Assembly (NCBI RefSeq): GCF_000758325.1
Contig: NZ_CP009459.1
Coordinates: 1,922,001 to 1,986,000 of the forward strand
From: Cedecea neteri
Lineage (GTDB): Bacteria; Pseudomonadota; Gammaproteobacteria; Enterobacterales; Enterobacteriaceae
Reading direction: 5' to 3'
Length of the DNA: 64,000 bases
This document shows positions 19,156 through 29,537 of the stretch, piece by piece. Numbering within the stretch: position 1 is the stretch's first letter; every line of letters starts with the position of its first letter. The position numbers and the translations under genes were made by a program. The notes under the pieces were generated by a model. That model had not been told where the DNA came from. It ran no database searches and saw only the letters and a list, made by a program, of their open reading frames with translations.

Positions 19156-20054
19156 TGAGCCGTATGAATGACTTTCTTTTGACCCGTCGCCGCCTTCTGG
19201 CGGCGATGGCGCTTTCACCGCTGCTGCTAAAATTACCTGCCGCGCAGGCGGCGGTGCCGGATGCAAAACGTATCATCGCCCTGGAGTGGCTGCCCGTTGA
19301 GCTGATGATGGCGCTCGGCGTCACGCCGATGGCCGTCGCCGACATCCCTAATTACCAAATCTGGGTGAACGAACCTAAGCTGCCGGCAGGCGTGATTGAC
19401 GTTGGCCTGCGCACAGAGCCTAACCTCGAGCTGATGGCGCAGCTAAAACCATCTCTGATTCTCTATTCTGCGGGCTACGGCCCTTCACCAGAAAAAATCA
19501 CCCGTATCGCACCAGGGCTTGGGTTCAATTTTAACGATGGCTCCGGTAAACCGCTGGAGATTGCGCGTAAATCGCTTATTCAGCTGGGTGATACGCTGGG
19601 CATGCAGCAGGCAGCCAGTCGGCATCTGGCCGAATTTGATGCGTTTATTGCCAGCATGAAGCCTCGCTTTGCCGCGCGCGGCAACCGCCCGGTGCTGCTG
19701 ATGTCATTCTTGGATAATCGCCATGCGCTGGTGGTGGGCAAGCACAGCCTGTTCCAGCAGGTGATGGATCTGCTGGGGGTGAAGAATGCCTGGCAAGATG
19801 AGACGAATTTCTGGGGAACAGCCGTTGTCGGAATTGAACGCCTGGCGGCGATCAAAGACGCCGATGTGCTGTGCTTCGACCATAAAAACGAAGCGGTAGC
19901 CCGCCAGGTAACGGCCACGCCGCTGTGGAAAGCGATGCCGTTTATCCGCCAGAACCGTTTTCAGCAAGTTCCCGCCGTCTGGCTGTATGGCACGACGATG
20001 TCGGCGATGCACTTTGCCCGCGTGCTGGACGATGGCCTGAGGAGCCTGGCCTGA
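19155..20054 (+). CDS. fhuD: ferrichrome-binding periplasmic protein FhuD
   Basis: FhuD captures ferric hydroxamates in the periplasm and passes them to FhuB. The N-terminus has a twin-arginine-like signal (TRRRLLAAMALSPLLL, cut near AAQA), which agrees with Tat export reported for E. coli FhuD. Conserved parts include IALEWLPVEL, VGLRTEPNLE, SAGYGPSPE and the ligand-pocket WFYG-like WLYGTTMSAMHF. The ATG at 19155 overlaps the fhuC stop (TGATG); a second ATG three codons later is possible. The stop overlaps the fhuB ATG by 1 nt. Confidence 0.95.
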   Translation: MSRMNDFLLTRRRLLAAMALSPLLLKLPAAQAAVPDAKRIIALEWLPVELMMALGVTPMAVADIPNYQIWVNEPKLPAGVIDVGLRTEPNLELMAQLKPSLILYSAGYGPSPEKITRIAPGLGFNFNDGSGKPLEIARKSLIQLGDTLGMQQAASRHLAEFDAFIASMKPRFAARGNRPVLLMSFLDNRHALVVGKHSLFQQVMDLLGVKNAWQDETNFWGTAVVGIERLAAIKDADVLCFDHKNEAVARQVTATPLWKAMPFIRQNRFQQVPAVWLYGTTMSAMHFARVLDDGLRSLA

Positions 20055-22030
20055 TGAAACGTCACGTTATTTTCCCCGCCAGCCTGCTGCTGGTGCTGTT
20101 TGTCTGTGCGCTGTGGCTGACGCTGCATAACATGCATGGCGTCTTACCCTCCTCGCAGTGGCGCAGCGCTTTTGTCGAGCCGGACATCGACAATGTGCAG
20201 CAGATGCTGTTTCACTTCAGCCTGCTGCCGCGTCTCGCAATATCGCTGTTGGTCGGGGCCGGATTGGGACTCGTCGGCGTGCTGTTCCAGCAGGTTCTGC
20301 GCAATCCGCTGGCGGAGCCTACAACGCTTGGCGTAGCCAGCGGGGCTCAGCTTGGCGTTACGTTTGCCACGCTTTGGGTGCTGCCGCTGGCTGCTCAGCC
20401 GTTTGCAGCGCTGATTGGTGCGGCGGTCGTTGGCCTGCTCGTCTTTGGCGTTGCCTGGGGCAAGCGGATGTCGCCGGTCACGCTGATTCTTGCGGGCCTG
20501 GTGCTGAGCCTTTATTGCGGGGCGGTCAACCAACTGCTGGCGATCTTCCACCATGATCAACTCCAGAATATGTTCCTCTGGAGCACCGGGTCACTGAATC
20601 AGCAGGACTGGAGCAGCGTTGAAAGTCTTTGGCCACGTCTGCTGGGCGGTCTGCTGCTAACGCTGTTGCTGCTGCGTCCGTTGACGCTGATGGGGCTGGA
20701 CGATGGCGTAGCGCGTAATCTGGGCCTGGCGCTTTCTCTGGTACGTCTGGTGACGCTGGCGCTGGCGATTGTGATCAGCGCTCAGTTGGTTAATGCGGTT
20801 GGGATCGTCGGTTTTATCGGGCTATTTGCGCCGCTGCTGGCAAAAATGCTGGGTGCCAGACGCCTGGCCGCTCGTTTGTTCCTGGCCCCGCTCATTGGGG
20901 CGCTGATTCTCTGGCTGTCTGACCAGGTTGTGGTCTGGCTTTCCAGCGTGTGGGGCGAAGTCTCAACCGGGACGGTCACCGCGCTGATTGGCGCACCTAT
21001 CCTGCTGTGGCTACTGCCGCGTCTGCGTACCAGCGGGGCGCCGTCCATGAGCGCCGGAGACCACGTTCAGGCTGAACGCCAGCGTGTGCTGCTTTGGGTG
21101 GCCACGGGACTTGGCATTCTGCTGCTGGTGATTGCCGCGGCGCTGGCGTTGGGACGTGATGCTGATGGCTGGCGCTGGCTAAGTGGTGCGCTCTTTGACG
21201 ATGTGCTGCCGTGGCGCTGGCCGCGCGTTATGGCGGCTTTGACCGCGGGCGTGATGCTGGCGGTTGCGGGCTGCCTGATCCAGCGGTTAACCGGCAATGC
21301 GATGGCCAGCCCGGAAGTCTTGGGTATTAGCTCTGGCGCAGCCTTCGGCGTGGTGCTGATGTTGTTTATTGTGCCGGGGAATGCGTTTGTCTGGCTATTG
21401 CCTGCAGGCAGTCTTGGGGCGGCGGTGACGCTGCTGATCATCATGATGGCTGCCGGACGAGGCGGGTTTTCACCTCAGCGTATGCTGTTGGCCGGCATGG
21501 CGCTCAGCACCGCCTTTACCATGCTGCTGATGATGCTGATGGCAAGCGGGGATCCGCGTATGGCAACGCTGCTGACCTGGATTTCTGGCTCGACGTATAA
21601 CGTTACAGGCGAGCAGGCGGTCAGAACGCTGGTTGTCATGGTCGCGCTGTTAGCCATTACGCCGCTGCTGCGCCGGTGGCTGGTGATTTTACCGCTGGGC
21701 GGCGCCACTGCTCGGGCGGTGGGAATGGCGTTAACGCCATCGCGCTTTGCGCTGCTGTTGCTGGCGGCAACGCTTACCGCCACGGCGACGTTAATCGTCG
21801 GCCCGCTGAGCTTTGTCGGGTTGATGGCGCCGCATATTGCTCGCATGCTTGGGTTCCGCAGGGCAATGCCGCAGATAGCGATGGCCGGGATTTTTGGTGG
21901 GATGTTAATGATTCTGGCGGACTGGTGCGGCAGGATGATCCTGTTCCCGAATCAGGTGCCGGCGGGGCTGCTGGCGACGTTTATCGGTGCGCCTTATTTC
22001 GTTTATTTGCTGAGAAAGCAGGGGCGGTAG
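20054..22030 (+). CDS. fhuB: ferrichrome ABC transporter permease FhuB (double-length)
   Basis: FhuB is a fused tandem permease: two FecCD-type halves of about 330 residues each in one chain, so a single copy replaces the usual dimer. The signature NPLAEPTTLGVASGAQLG of the first half repeats as NAMASPEVLGISSGAAFG in the second, and VGFIGLFAPLLAK pairs with VGLMAPHIAR. About 20 membrane segments are expected. The ATG at 20054 overlaps the fhuD stop and gives 658 residues (660 in E. coli). A tandem REP-like array follows at once. Confidence 0.96.
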   Translation: MKRHVIFPASLLLVLFVCALWLTLHNMHGVLPSSQWRSAFVEPDIDNVQQMLFHFSLLPRLAISLLVGAGLGLVGVLFQQVLRNPLAEPTTLGVASGAQLGVTFATLWVLPLAAQPFAALIGAAVVGLLVFGVAWGKRMSPVTLILAGLVLSLYCGAVNQLLAIFHHDQLQNMFLWSTGSLNQQDWSSVESLWPRLLGGLLLTLLLLRPLTLMGLDDGVARNLGLALSLVRLVTLALAIVISAQLVNAVGIVGFIGLFAPLLAKMLGARRLAARLFLAPLIGALILWLSDQVVVWLSSVWGEVSTGTVTALIGAPILLWLLPRLRTSGAPSMSAGDHVQAERQRVLLWVATGLGILLLVIAAALALGRDADGWRWLSGALFDDVLPWRWPRVMAALTAGVMLAVAGCLIQRLTGNAMASPEVLGISSGAAFGVVLMLFIVPGNAFVWLLPAGSLGAAVTLLIIMMAAGRGGFSPQRMLLAGMALSTAFTMLLMMLMASGDPRMATLLTWISGSTYNVTGEQAVRTLVVMVALLAITPLLRRWLVILPLGGATARAVGMALTPSRFALLLLAATLTATATLIVGPLSFVGLMAPHIARMLGFRRAMPQIAMAGIFGGMLMILADWCGRMILFPNQVPAGLLATFIGAPYFVYLLRKQGR

Positions 22031-22287
22031 CCCCTCACCCTAACCCTCTCCCCAAAGGGGAGAGGGAACTGGACAGAGCATAAATCAGTTACTTTCCCCT
22101 TCCCAAAGGGGAGATAGAACTGGACAGAGCATAAATCAGTTACTTTCCCCTTCCCAAAGGGGAGAGGGAACTGGAAAGAGCATAAATCAGTGACTTTCCC
22201 CTTCCCCATAGGGGAGAGGGAACTGAAAAGAGCATAAATCTGCTGTTTTCTCCCTCTCCCTTACAGGGAGAGGGCCGGGGTGAGGGT
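22031..22287. repeat. tandem 51-52 bp REP-like array between fhuB and hemL
   Basis: Four units of 51-52 bp start near 22044, 22095, 22146 and 22197. Each has a CCCCTTCCC-AAA-GGGGAGAGGG hairpin followed by a nearly constant linker (AACTGGACAGAGCATAAATC, then AGTTACTTT). The array opens with CCCCTCACCCTAACCCTCTCCCC and closes with CCCTCTCCCTTACAGGGAGAGGG then CCGGGGTGAGGG, so the outer ends are inverted copies. Linkers are conserved, not unique, which rules out a CRISPR array. It fills the gap between the convergent genes fhuB and hemL and likely ends both mRNAs. Confidence 0.88.
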
Positions 22288-22293
22288 AAAAAA

Positions 22294-23574
22294 TTACAGC
22301 TTCGCAAACACGCGACGTGCCGCGTCGATGGTCCGCTGAATATCTTCTTTGCTATGCGCCACGGACATAAAGCCCGCCTCAAACGCTGACGGCGCAAGGT
22401 ATACCCCTTCTTCCAGCATCAGGTGGAAGAAGCGCTTGAAGCGCTCCACGTCGCACGCAACCACATCTTTATAGCAGGTGACGGTTTCGGCATCGGTGAA
22501 GAACAGGCCGAACATGCCGCCGACGTTATTCACCACCAGCGGGATGTTTTCTGCTTTCGCCGCACTCAACAGGCCGTTAGCCAGCATTTCTGTCAGCTCG
22601 GTCAGGGTCTGGTGGATGCCTGGTTGTGACACTTCTGTCAGGCAGGCGAAGCCCGCCGCCATGGCGATAGGGTTACCGGAGAGCGTGCCAGCCTGGTAAA
22701 CCGGGCCGGTTGGTGCCAGCGCATCCATGATTTCGCTACGGCCGCCGAAGGCGCCGACCGGCATGCCGCCGCCGATGATTTTGCCGAGGCAGGTCAGGTC
22801 CGGCTCGACGTCGTAGTAAGACTGAGCGCCCGCCAGCGCCACGCGGAAGCCGGTCATCACTTCATCGATGATCAGCAGTGCGCCGAATTCGTCACACAGC
22901 GCGCGCAGGCCCGGCAGGAAGTCCGCGTGTGGAGGAATGCAGTTCATGTTGCCTGCGACGGGTTCAACGATGATACAGGCCACATCCTGAGGATATTGCT
23001 CGAAGGCTTCGCGCACGGAGGCCAGGTCGTTATAGGTGCAGGTCAACGTGTGCTTCGCAAAGTCAGCCGGCACGCCCGGAGAGTTCGGCTGGCCGAGAGT
23101 CAGCGCACCGGAACCGGCTTTCACCAGCAGGCAATCCGCGTGGCCGTGGTAGCAGCCTTCGAACTTGATGATTTTATCCCGGCCGGTGTAGCCGCGAGCC
23201 AGGCGGATAGCGCTCATGGTGGCTTCGGTACCGGAGTTCACCATGCGAACCATATCCATGGTGGGCACCAGCTCACAAACCAGCTCCGCCATTTTCACTT
23301 CCATTTCGGTTGGCGCGCCAAAGCTCAGGCCGCGCTCAACGGCTTCGATAACCGCATTGCGGATCGCCGGGTGGTTGTGGCCGAGCACCATTGGGCCCCA
23401 TGAGCCAACGTAATCGATATAGGCTTTACCGTCTGCGTCATACAGGTAAGCCCCGTCCGCACGCTCGATAAACAGAGGCACTCCGCCTACGCCGGTAAAG
23501 GCGCGTACCGGAGAGTTAACGCCGCCGGGAATGACCTGGCGGGCTGCGGCGTACAGGTTTTCAGACTTACTCAT
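22294..23574 (-). CDS. hemL: glutamate-1-semialdehyde 2,1-aminomutase HemL
   Basis: This PLP enzyme converts glutamate-1-semialdehyde to 5-aminolevulinate, the tetrapyrrole precursor. The cofactor lysine is Lys265 in CLGKIIGGG, the PLP-aspartate is in [12 protein letters not shown], and [17 protein letters not shown] is the class III aminotransferase phosphate-binding part. The length of 426 residues equals E. coli. AGGAG lies 8 nt before the ATG. It stands alone, divergent from clcA and convergent with fhuB. Confidence 0.98.
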   Translation of the reverse strand: MSKSENLYAAARQVIPGGVNSPVRAFTGVGGVPLFIERADGAYLYDADGKAYIDYVGSWGPMVLGHNHPAIRNAVIEAVERGLSFGAPTEMEVKMAELVCELVPTMDMVRMVNSGTEATMSAIRLARGYTGRDKIIKFEGCYHGHADCLLVKAGSGALTLGQPNSPGVPADFAKHTLTCTYNDLASVREAFEQYPQDVACIIVEPVAGNMNCIPPHADFLPGLRALCDEFGALLIIDEVMTGFRVALAGAQSYYDVEPDLTCLGKIIGGGMPVGAFGGRSEIMDALAPTGPVYQAGTLSGNPIAMAAGFACLTEVSQPGIHQTLTELTEMLANGLLSAAKAENIPLVVNNVGGMFGLFFTDAETVTCYKDVVACDVERFKRFFHLMLEEGVYLAPSAFEAGFMSVAHSKEDIQRTIDAARRVFAKL

Positions 23575-23751
23575 GAATCGGCTCCTGATTCGTGGAAATG
23601 GTGACAGCGGGCTATTCTATGTGAAACCTGCCCCGCGTTGAAATATTTGCCCAAATCAAACGTTACGGTTTATTAGCTAATTTAATAAGACGAAGGTCTT
23701 TTCTGTGGGTAAAATGCCCGCCTTATTTGTATGACTAAACGGTTAGAACCC

Positions 23752-25173
23752 ATGAATTTAGCCCATAACTCTCTCGATCAGGCGCAAAGCGTCCAACAGC
23801 GTCGCGGGGCTATTCTGCGTCGCCTGATTGGCCAGGATAAAATGCCGCTAATGATTTTGCTGATGGCCGCGGTGGTTGGCACGCTGGCGGGCCTGGTCGG
23901 CGTGGCGTTTGAGAAGTCGGTTAACTGGGTGCTTCAGCACCGCATCGGTATGCTGGCGCAGGTCGCGGACAGCGCCTGGCTGGTGTGGCCGCTGGCGTTT
24001 ATCAGCTCGGCGCTGCTGGCGATGGTGGGCTATTTTTTGGTGCGTCGTTTCGCGCCTGAAGCCGGTGGGTCGGGCATTCCTGAAATCGAAGGGGCACTGG
24101 AGGATTTGCGGCCAGTGCGCTGGTGGCGCGTGATCCCGGTGAAATTCATCGGCGGGATGGGCACGCTCGGCGCGGGAATGGTGCTGGGGCGTGAAGGGCC
24201 TACCGTACAGCTTGGCGGTAACATCGGGCGAATGGTGACGGACATCTTCCGCATGAAAAGTGCGGAGGCTCGTCATTCGCTGCTGGCAACCGGCGCTGCT
24301 GCCGGGCTGTCTGCGGCATTTAATGCGCCGCTGGCCGGGATCCTGTTTATCATCGAAGAGATGCGTACCCAGTTTCGCTATAACCTGATTTCGATAAAAG
24401 CGGTATTTATCGGCGTGATTATGTCGAGCATCGTGTTCCGGATCTTTAATACCGAAACCACGGTGATTCAGGTTGGCAAGCTGGCGGATGCGCCGGTCAA
24501 CACGCTCTGGCTGTATCTGATTCTCGGCATGATTTTTGGCATTGTCGGCGTGGTGTTTAACCGGCTGGTGATCGGTGCTCAGGATATGTTCCAGCGCATT
24601 CACGGCGGCAACATTAAGAAGTGGGTGCTGATCGGCGGGCTGATTGGCGGGCTTTGCGGTGTGCTGGGGCTTATTCAGCAGGCGGCGTCCGGCGGCGGGT
24701 TTAACCTTATCCCGATTGCGGCCGTGGGGAATTACACCATCGGCATGCTGCTGTTCCTGTTCATCGCTCGGGTCATCACCACTTTACTCTGTTTCTCCTC
24801 CGGCGCACCGGGCGGTATTTTCGCCCCGATGCTGGCGCTGGGCACGCTGCTTGGCACCGCGTATGGCACGGCTTGTGCCGCCTGGTTCCCCGCGTATCAT
24901 CTTGATATGGGCACTTTTGCGATTGCGGGAATGGGGGCGCTGCTCGCGGCCTCATTGCGTGCGCCGCTCACCGCTATCGTGCTGGTGCTTGAGATGACGG
25001 ATAATTACCAGCTCATTCTGCCAATGATTATCACCTGTCTTGGGGCGACACTGTTGGCACAATTTTTGGGCGGGAAACCGCTATACTCGGTGATTCTGGC
25101 AAGAACTCTGGCAAAACAAGAAGCTGAGAAAGCGCGAGCGGGCGAGCAGGCTTCCGCCGGGCAGAATACTTGA
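23752..25173 (+). CDS. clcA: H+/Cl- exchange transporter ClcA
   Basis: ClcA exchanges two chloride ions for one proton and supports extreme acid resistance. The ion-pathway motifs GSGIPEIE (106-113), GREGP (146-150, with gating Glu148) and the second GAPGGIFAP are present, as is the proton-relay Glu203, numbered exactly as in E. coli. The ATG at 23752 gives 473 residues, the E. coli length; an upstream ATG at 23731 would add seven residues and has no ribosome site. The N-terminal 30 residues are cytoplasmic and divergent. Confidence 0.95.
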   Translation: MNLAHNSLDQAQSVQQRRGAILRRLIGQDKMPLMILLMAAVVGTLAGLVGVAFEKSVNWVLQHRIGMLAQVADSAWLVWPLAFISSALLAMVGYFLVRRFAPEAGGSGIPEIEGALEDLRPVRWWRVIPVKFIGGMGTLGAGMVLGREGPTVQLGGNIGRMVTDIFRMKSAEARHSLLATGAAAGLSAAFNAPLAGILFIIEEMRTQFRYNLISIKAVFIGVIMSSIVFRIFNTETTVIQVGKLADAPVNTLWLYLILGMIFGIVGVVFNRLVIGAQDMFQRIHGGNIKKWVLIGGLIGGLCGVLGLIQQAASGGGFNLIPIAAVGNYTIGMLLFLFIARVITTLLCFSSGAPGGIFAPMLALGTLLGTAYGTACAAWFPAYHLDMGTFAIAGMGALLAASLRAPLTAIVLVLEMTDNYQLILPMIITCLGATLLAQFLGGKPLYSVILARTLAKQEAEKARAGEQASAGQNT

Positions 25174-25198
25174 ACGAATTACTCGGGTATTAGATAAT
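25170..25198 (+). promoter_or_regulatory. candidate erpA promoter
   Basis: TTGAAC (25170-25175) and GATAAT (25193-25198) are 17 bp apart. The -35 box overlaps the clcA stop codon. erpA is IscR-controlled in E. coli, but I could not identify an IscR site with confidence. Confidence 0.55.
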
Positions 25199-25253
25199 GC
25201 CGCAAAAGTGCGGGTTGTTTTCTGCCCGGCTTGTTAATTGTTGGGAGCAAAAA

Positions 25254-25601
25254 ATGAGTGATGACGTAGTAGCGCTGCCGCTGCAGTTTACCGAAGCCGC
25301 AGCCAATAAAGTGAAAAGTTTGATTGCAGACGAAGAGAACCCGAATCTGAAACTTCGCGTCTATATCACCGGTGGTGGTTGCAGCGGCTTCCAGTATGGT
25401 TTTACCTTTGACGACCAGATCAACGACGGCGACATGACCATCGAGAAGCAGGGCGTTGCTCTGGTTGTGGATCCAATGAGTCTGCAATATCTGGTCGGTG
25501 GCGCGGTGGATTACAGCGAAGGCCTGGAAGGCTCCCGCTTCGTGGTGACTAACCCGAACGCGAAAAGCACCTGCGGGTGTGGTTCCTCCTTCAGCATCTG
25601 A
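25254..25601 (+). CDS. erpA: iron-sulfur cluster insertion protein ErpA
   Basis: ErpA is an A-type Fe-S carrier that delivers clusters to targets such as the isoprenoid enzymes IspG and IspH. The three cluster cysteines are Cys43 ([11 protein letters not shown]) and the C-terminal pair CGCG (Cys107, Cys109). The ATG at 25254, with TTGGGAG 7 nt upstream, gives 115 residues; E. coli has 114. Twenty codons upstream in the same frame are not conserved. A strong terminator follows. Confidence 0.97.
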   Translation: MSDDVVALPLQFTEAAANKVKSLIADEENPNLKLRVYITGGGCSGFQYGFTFDDQINDGDMTIEKQGVALVVDPMSLQYLVGGAVDYSEGLEGSRFVVTNPNAKSTCGCGSSFSI

Positions 25602-25615
25602 TGAGTTGCTGAAAT

Positions 25616-25648
25616 AAAAAAGCCGCGTTTGATACGCGGCTTTTTTTA
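25616..25648. terminator. bidirectional terminator erpA / yadS
   Basis: AAAAAGCCGCGT, loop TTGAT and ACGCGGCTTTTTTT read as a terminator from both sides. It lies between the convergent erpA and yadS genes. Confidence 0.93.
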
Positions 25649-25651
25649 TCG

Positions 25652-26272
25652 CTATTGTCGGTCATTTAGCGCAAAGGTCGGCAGTTTAAGGTGCCAGTAG
25701 ATGGCCGCCAGGCGAATCGCCAATGTGACCACCATACCAATCATACTGGCCTGCTCCAACGGGACGTTGAAGGTGTGGTAAGCCGTGGCGTGGACGATAC
25801 CGCCAATAATACAGGCGGTGGCGTAAATCTCGGTACGCAGAATCATCGGGACTTCACGGGCCAGGACGTCGCGGATGATCCCACCACCTACGCCAGTGAT
25901 TACGCCCATGCAGATTGCAACCAGCGGGCTGGCATGCGCGAGAAATGCTTTATTGACGCCAATACCCACGAATACCGCCAGGCCGACGGCATCCAGCACG
26001 GGAAGCACCCATTTAGGCAGGCGCCGCGGCTGGCGAACCAGGACTATCGTCAGCATGCAGGTCACCATGGCAACTACAAGGTCCGTGGGATCTTTCACCC
26101 AGAATACCGGACCGTTGGCTAACGCCATATCGCGGATGGTTCCCCCGCCTACCGCGGTAACTACCCCAAGCACCAGCACGCCAAAGGGATCCATCCGCAG
26201 CTTTCCGGCCAACAAAACGCCGGAAATAGCGAACACGGCGGTACCGACAATATCCAGCCAATAGACCAGCAT
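25652..26272 (-). CDS. yadS: TRIC-type / UPF0126 membrane protein YadS
   Basis: This inner-membrane protein of 206 residues has seven hydrophobic segments and two internal repeats of the UPF0126 unit, marked by GGGTIRDM and GGGIIRDV. Such proteins fold like the eukaryotic TRIC cation channels, and some members are linked to glycine transport. The real substrate of YadS is not known. It is the last gene of an mtn-btuF-yadS run on the minus strand, 22 bp after btuF. Confidence 0.9.
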   Translation of the reverse strand: MLVYWLDIVGTAVFAISGVLLAGKLRMDPFGVLVLGVVTAVGGGTIRDMALANGPVFWVKDPTDLVVAMVTCMLTIVLVRQPRRLPKWVLPVLDAVGLAVFVGIGVNKAFLAHASPLVAICMGVITGVGGGIIRDVLAREVPMILRTEIYATACIIGGIVHATAYHTFNVPLEQASMIGMVVTLAIRLAAIYWHLKLPTFALNDRQ

Positions 26273-26294
26273 TTATGATCCTCAGAGCATGACG

Positions 26295-27095
26295 TTAAGC
26301 TTTCGCCAGCTCTTCGCAGAGCTGTTTTGCGGCGAGGATAATACGCGGGCCCGAGCGAGTAAACCAGTCATCATTCACGGCAATAACCGGAACTTTCAAC
26401 TGATTACTCCAGAACTGCTGTACCGACGGAATATTGCTCGCATCGCCCGAGATAATAATAGCCTGCGGCTGGCGCGTCAGAACCTGCTCGCGACTGACCT
26501 GCGGCCAGGGAACCCGGCTGTCGGCGAAAATATTGAGCCCACCGCAAAGCTCAACGACTTCGTTTTGAATGGAATCTTTGCTGGTGGTAAACAGCGGCTG
26601 CTGGCTGAATTGCAGGAATACCTTTTTGCTTTGGGTATGGCCGTAGCGTGTTTTTAGCTCTGCAAACTGCCGGGATAGCGTCTCTGCGGCTTTGATTGCC
26701 TTTTCTGGTGTTGGGCTGAGCGGGGCTAGCTGGCGCAGCGCGGCCTCAACGTCGGCAACGCTTTTAGGATCCAGCCAGATGACCTTAATGCCCAGCGAAA
26801 CCAGTTGGTTTACCTGCCTGTCCGGGTTACCCCCGCGCCAGGCGAGGACTGCGTCCGGTTTCAGGGCAACAATGCGCTCGAAGTTCACGCCCTGCCAGTT
26901 GGCTAGCTGTTCAATCTGCTTTGCCTGAGGTGGGTAATCAGAGTAAGCGCTCACCGCAATAGGGGTAATACCGGCGGCGAAGGCCAGTTCGGTATTAGCG
27001 GGAGAGAGGGAGATGACCCGAGGCGCCGCAAACAGCAGCGCCGGGAGGCAAAGGAGCAGGGCGGTCGCCCCGCGCCAAAGAGTGAACTTAGCCAC
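26295..27095 (-). CDS. btuF: vitamin B12-binding periplasmic protein BtuF
   Basis: BtuF binds cobalamin in the periplasm for the BtuCD importer. A signal peptide covers residues 1-23 (LPALLFA), then [19 protein letters not shown], the usual start of a class III binding protein with two lobes joined by a helix. The length is 266, equal to E. coli. The start is GTG at 27095 and overlaps the end of mtn by 8 nt, so translation is coupled. The btuCD genes are not in this window. Confidence 0.95.
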   Translation of the reverse strand: MAKFTLWRGATALLLCLPALLFAAPRVISLSPANTELAFAAGITPIAVSAYSDYPPQAKQIEQLANWQGVNFERIVALKPDAVLAWRGGNPDRQVNQLVSLGIKVIWLDPKSVADVEAALRQLAPLSPTPEKAIKAAETLSRQFAELKTRYGHTQSKKVFLQFSQQPLFTTSKDSIQNEVVELCGGLNIFADSRVPWPQVSREQVLTRQPQAIIISGDASNIPSVQQFWSNQLKVPVIAVNDDWFTRSGPRIILAAKQLCEELAKA

Positions 27096-27786
27096 GAGCC
27101 AGGTGCTGAACCAGTTTTTCCACCATCAGGGTGGACTGCTTGGCGGCGACGGCCAGGAACTCTTCGAAGCTCAGGTGGGACTGCTGATCGGCCACGTCGG
27201 AGATGGCGCGCACAACCACGAACGGCGTATTAAAGTTATGGCAAACGTGACCGATGGCCGTCGCTTCCATTTCTACCGCCACGGCCTGCGGGAAGTTGTG
27301 GCGAATTTTTGCCAGTGCCACCGAGCCGTTAATAAACGCATCGCCGCTGACGATCAGGCCGCGAACCGCGTGCAGATCCAGCTCTTTAATGCAGGTTTCA
27401 GCTGCCTCAATAAGCTTTTTATCGGCAATGAAAGCTGCCGGGCAGCCCGCCATCTGGCCATACTCGTAACCGAAAGCAGTGACATCTGCATCGTGATAGC
27501 GCACTTCATCGGATACCACGATATCGCCCACTTTCAGCGTCGGAGCCAGGCCACCGGCGGAACCGGTGTTGATGATCACGTCTGGCTTACAGTGTTCCAG
27601 CAGCAGCGTAGCACCCATGGCCGCAGAAACTTTGCCGATGCCGGACTTCAGCAGCGCCACTTCAACGCCGTTCAGTGTCCCGGTATAAATTTCGCAACCG
27701 GCGATGCTCAGAGTGTGACGGTTTTCGATTTTGTCACGCAGCAGCGTAACTTCTTCTTCCATTGCACCAATAATGCCTGCTTTCAT
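27088..27786 (-). CDS. mtn: 5'-methylthioadenosine/S-adenosylhomocysteine nucleosidase Mtn
   Basis: Mtn splits adenine from methylthioadenosine, S-adenosylhomocysteine and 5'-deoxyadenosine, which recycles by-products of SAM use and feeds autoinducer-2 synthesis. GAMEEEV (catalytic Glu12), [15 protein letters not shown] and the catalytic Asp in AISDVAD are present. The ATG at 27786 gives 232 residues ([12 protein letters not shown]), as in E. coli; the longer frame runs back into the divergent dgt gene. Adenosylcobalamin turnover also makes 5'-deoxyadenosine, which may explain linkage to btuF. Confidence 0.97.
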   Translation of the reverse strand: MKAGIIGAMEEEVTLLRDKIENRHTLSIAGCEIYTGTLNGVEVALLKSGIGKVSAAMGATLLLEHCKPDVIINTGSAGGLAPTLKVGDIVVSDEVRYHDADVTAFGYEYGQMAGCPAAFIADKKLIEAAETCIKELDLHAVRGLIVSGDAFINGSVALAKIRHNFPQAVAVEMEATAIGHVCHNFNTPFVVVRAISDVADQQSHLSFEEFLAVAAKQSTLMVEKLVQHLARG

Positions 27787-27880
27787 AGAGATACTCGCTA
27801 ATGTGGTGGAACATGACTCAATTTTCGGGGCATAGTCTATCATGGCAAACAGTCTCCTTATCAACGGAACAGGAGTGGGC

Positions 27881-29395
27881 ATGAGCGAAATAGACTTCCG
27901 CAAAAAAATTAACTGGCACCGACGCTTCCGTTCGCCCGAAGGAGAGAAGAGCGAACTTGAGATCCTGCGTATCTTCGAAAGCGATCGCGGCAGGATCATT
28001 AATTCACCCGCAATCCGGCGTCTACAGCAAAAAACGCAGGTCTTCCCGCTTGAGCGTAATGCCGCCGTGCGCACTCGTCTTACCCATTCGCTGGAGGTGC
28101 AGCAGGTCGGGCGCTACATTGCCAAAGAGATCCTCAGCCGCCTGAAAGAGCAGAAGGCGCTGGAAAAATATGGGCTCGACGAGCTAACCGGTCCGTTTGA
28201 AAGCATAGTGGAAATGGCTTGCCTGATGCACGACATCGGCAATCCGCCGTTCGGTCATTTTGGCGAGTCGGCGATTAACGACTGGTTCCGTCAGCGCCTG
28301 CAGCCGACAGATAGCGGCGGGCAGCCACGCAGTGACGATCGCTGCAGGGTGGATGTGCTCAGGCTGCGCGAAGGCGAAGAAGGATTAAATACTCTACGCG
28401 GCAAAGTTCGCCAGGACTTGTGCCACTTTGAAGGGAATGCGCAAGGCATCCGGCTGGTGCACAGCCTGCTACGCATGAATCTGACCTGGGCGCAGGTCGG
28501 CTGCATTCTCAAATACACCCGCCCGGCCTGGTTTGCCCAAAAGCCGCCAGCAAGCCACGCTTATTTGATGAAGAAGCCGGGCTTTTATTTGTCGGAAGAA
28601 GGATACATCGAGCGCCTGCGCAAAGAGTTGAACCTGGGCGAGTACAGCCGTTTTCCGCTGACCTGGATCATGGAGGCTGCGGACGATATTTCTTACTGCG
28701 TGGCGGATCTCGAAGATGCTGTGGAAAAACGTATTTTCAGCGTCGAGCAGCTTTATCAGCATCTGAGTGAGTCCTGGGGCGAGCAGAAGAAAGGCGATCT
28801 CTTTGAGCTGGTAGTCCACGATGCCTGGGAGAAATCCCGCACCAACCAAATGCGCCGCAGTGCGGAAGATCAGTTCTTTATGTACCTGCGCGTCAATACG
28901 CTAAACAAACTGGCGCCGTATGCCGCCCAGCGTTTTATCGACAATTTGCCTGAGATTTACACCGGCGAGTTCAATCATGCGCTGCTGGAGGACGACAGCT
29001 CGTTTGCCCGTCTGCTGGAGCTGTACAAGCAGGTGGCCGTGCGTCAGGTCTTCAGCCACCCGGATATTGAGCAACTGGAGCTACAGGGTTATCGGGTTAT
29101 CAGCGGTTTACTGGATATTTACAGTCCCTTACTCGAGCTTTCAACGGAGGACTTCACGGAGCTGGTAAGCAAGGAAAGCCTGCGTCGTCTGCCGATTGAA
29201 TCAAGACTTTTCCACAAACTTTCAACTAAACATAGGCTTGCCTATGTAGAAGCGGTGAGCGCTTTGCACCCGGCAAGCCTTGATTTTTCCGTGTGGGAAT
29301 ACTATTTCCGTGCAAGGCTTATTCAGGATTACATCAGTGGAATGACCGATTTATATGCCTGGGATGAGTATCGACGCCTGATGGCGGTGGAGTAA
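27881..29395 (+). CDS. dgt: dGTP triphosphohydrolase Dgt
   Basis: Dgt hydrolyses dGTP to deoxyguanosine and tripolyphosphate. The HD-domain metal ligands are His69 (TRLTHSLE) and His117-Asp118 ([12 protein letters not shown]), with later aspartates in the [11 protein letters not shown] segment. The ATG at 27881, with AGGAG 5 nt upstream, gives 504 residues beginning [16 protein letters not shown]. coli has 505. The gene is divergent from mtn, with 94 bp between their starts. Confidence 0.96.
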   Translation: MSEIDFRKKINWHRRFRSPEGEKSELEILRIFESDRGRIINSPAIRRLQQKTQVFPLERNAAVRTRLTHSLEVQQVGRYIAKEILSRLKEQKALEKYGLDELTGPFESIVEMACLMHDIGNPPFGHFGESAINDWFRQRLQPTDSGGQPRSDDRCRVDVLRLREGEEGLNTLRGKVRQDLCHFEGNAQGIRLVHSLLRMNLTWAQVGCILKYTRPAWFAQKPPASHAYLMKKPGFYLSEEGYIERLRKELNLGEYSRFPLTWIMEAADDISYCVADLEDAVEKRIFSVEQLYQHLSESWGEQKKGDLFELVVHDAWEKSRTNQMRRSAEDQFFMYLRVNTLNKLAPYAAQRFIDNLPEIYTGEFNHALLEDDSSFARLLELYKQVAVRQVFSHPDIEQLELQGYRVISGLLDIYSPLLELSTEDFTELVSKESLRRLPIESRLFHKLSTKHRLAYVEAVSALHPASLDFSVWEYYFRARLIQDYISGMTDLYAWDEYRRLMAVE

Positions 29396-29459
29396 GTTCT
29401 GGGGGGAGATTTGTAAAGATGGACAATAAATTTTTACTTTTTCCATGCACTTAAGCGCT

Positions 29460-29487
29460 GAACTTCGCGCGTAAACTTCACTCTGAA
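29460..29487 (+). promoter_or_regulatory. sigma-E promoter of degP
   Basis: GAACTT (29460-29465), 16 bp, then TCTGAA (29482-29487) match the sigma-E pattern GGAACTT-N16-TCTRA and the known sigma-E control of degP. It is about 50 bp before the degP ATG. A GTAAA half-site at 29413 might belong to a CpxR box, but the second half is unclear. Confidence 0.75.
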
Positions 29488-29537
29488 TGGTGTACCAACA
29501 CAGCAATTTTGCGTTATTTGAAAGTTGAGATGATTCC

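Noticed and set aside
19925-20053. N-terminal extension of FhuB into fhuD
   Set aside because: It is in another frame of fhuD, without homology; the ATG at 20054 coupled to the fhuD stop gives the family length.
22003-22209. Minus-strand frame encoding 17-residue repeats across the array after fhuB
   Set aside because: The repeat length of 51 bp is a multiple of three, so an open frame follows by chance. It has no start context and the DNA is a palindrome array.
22031-22287. Possible CRISPR array
   Set aside because: The units are fully repeated with no unique spacers, and no cas genes lie nearby.
29401-29450. CpxR box upstream of degP
   Set aside because: One GTAAA half-site is visible at 29413, but the second half is not convincing.
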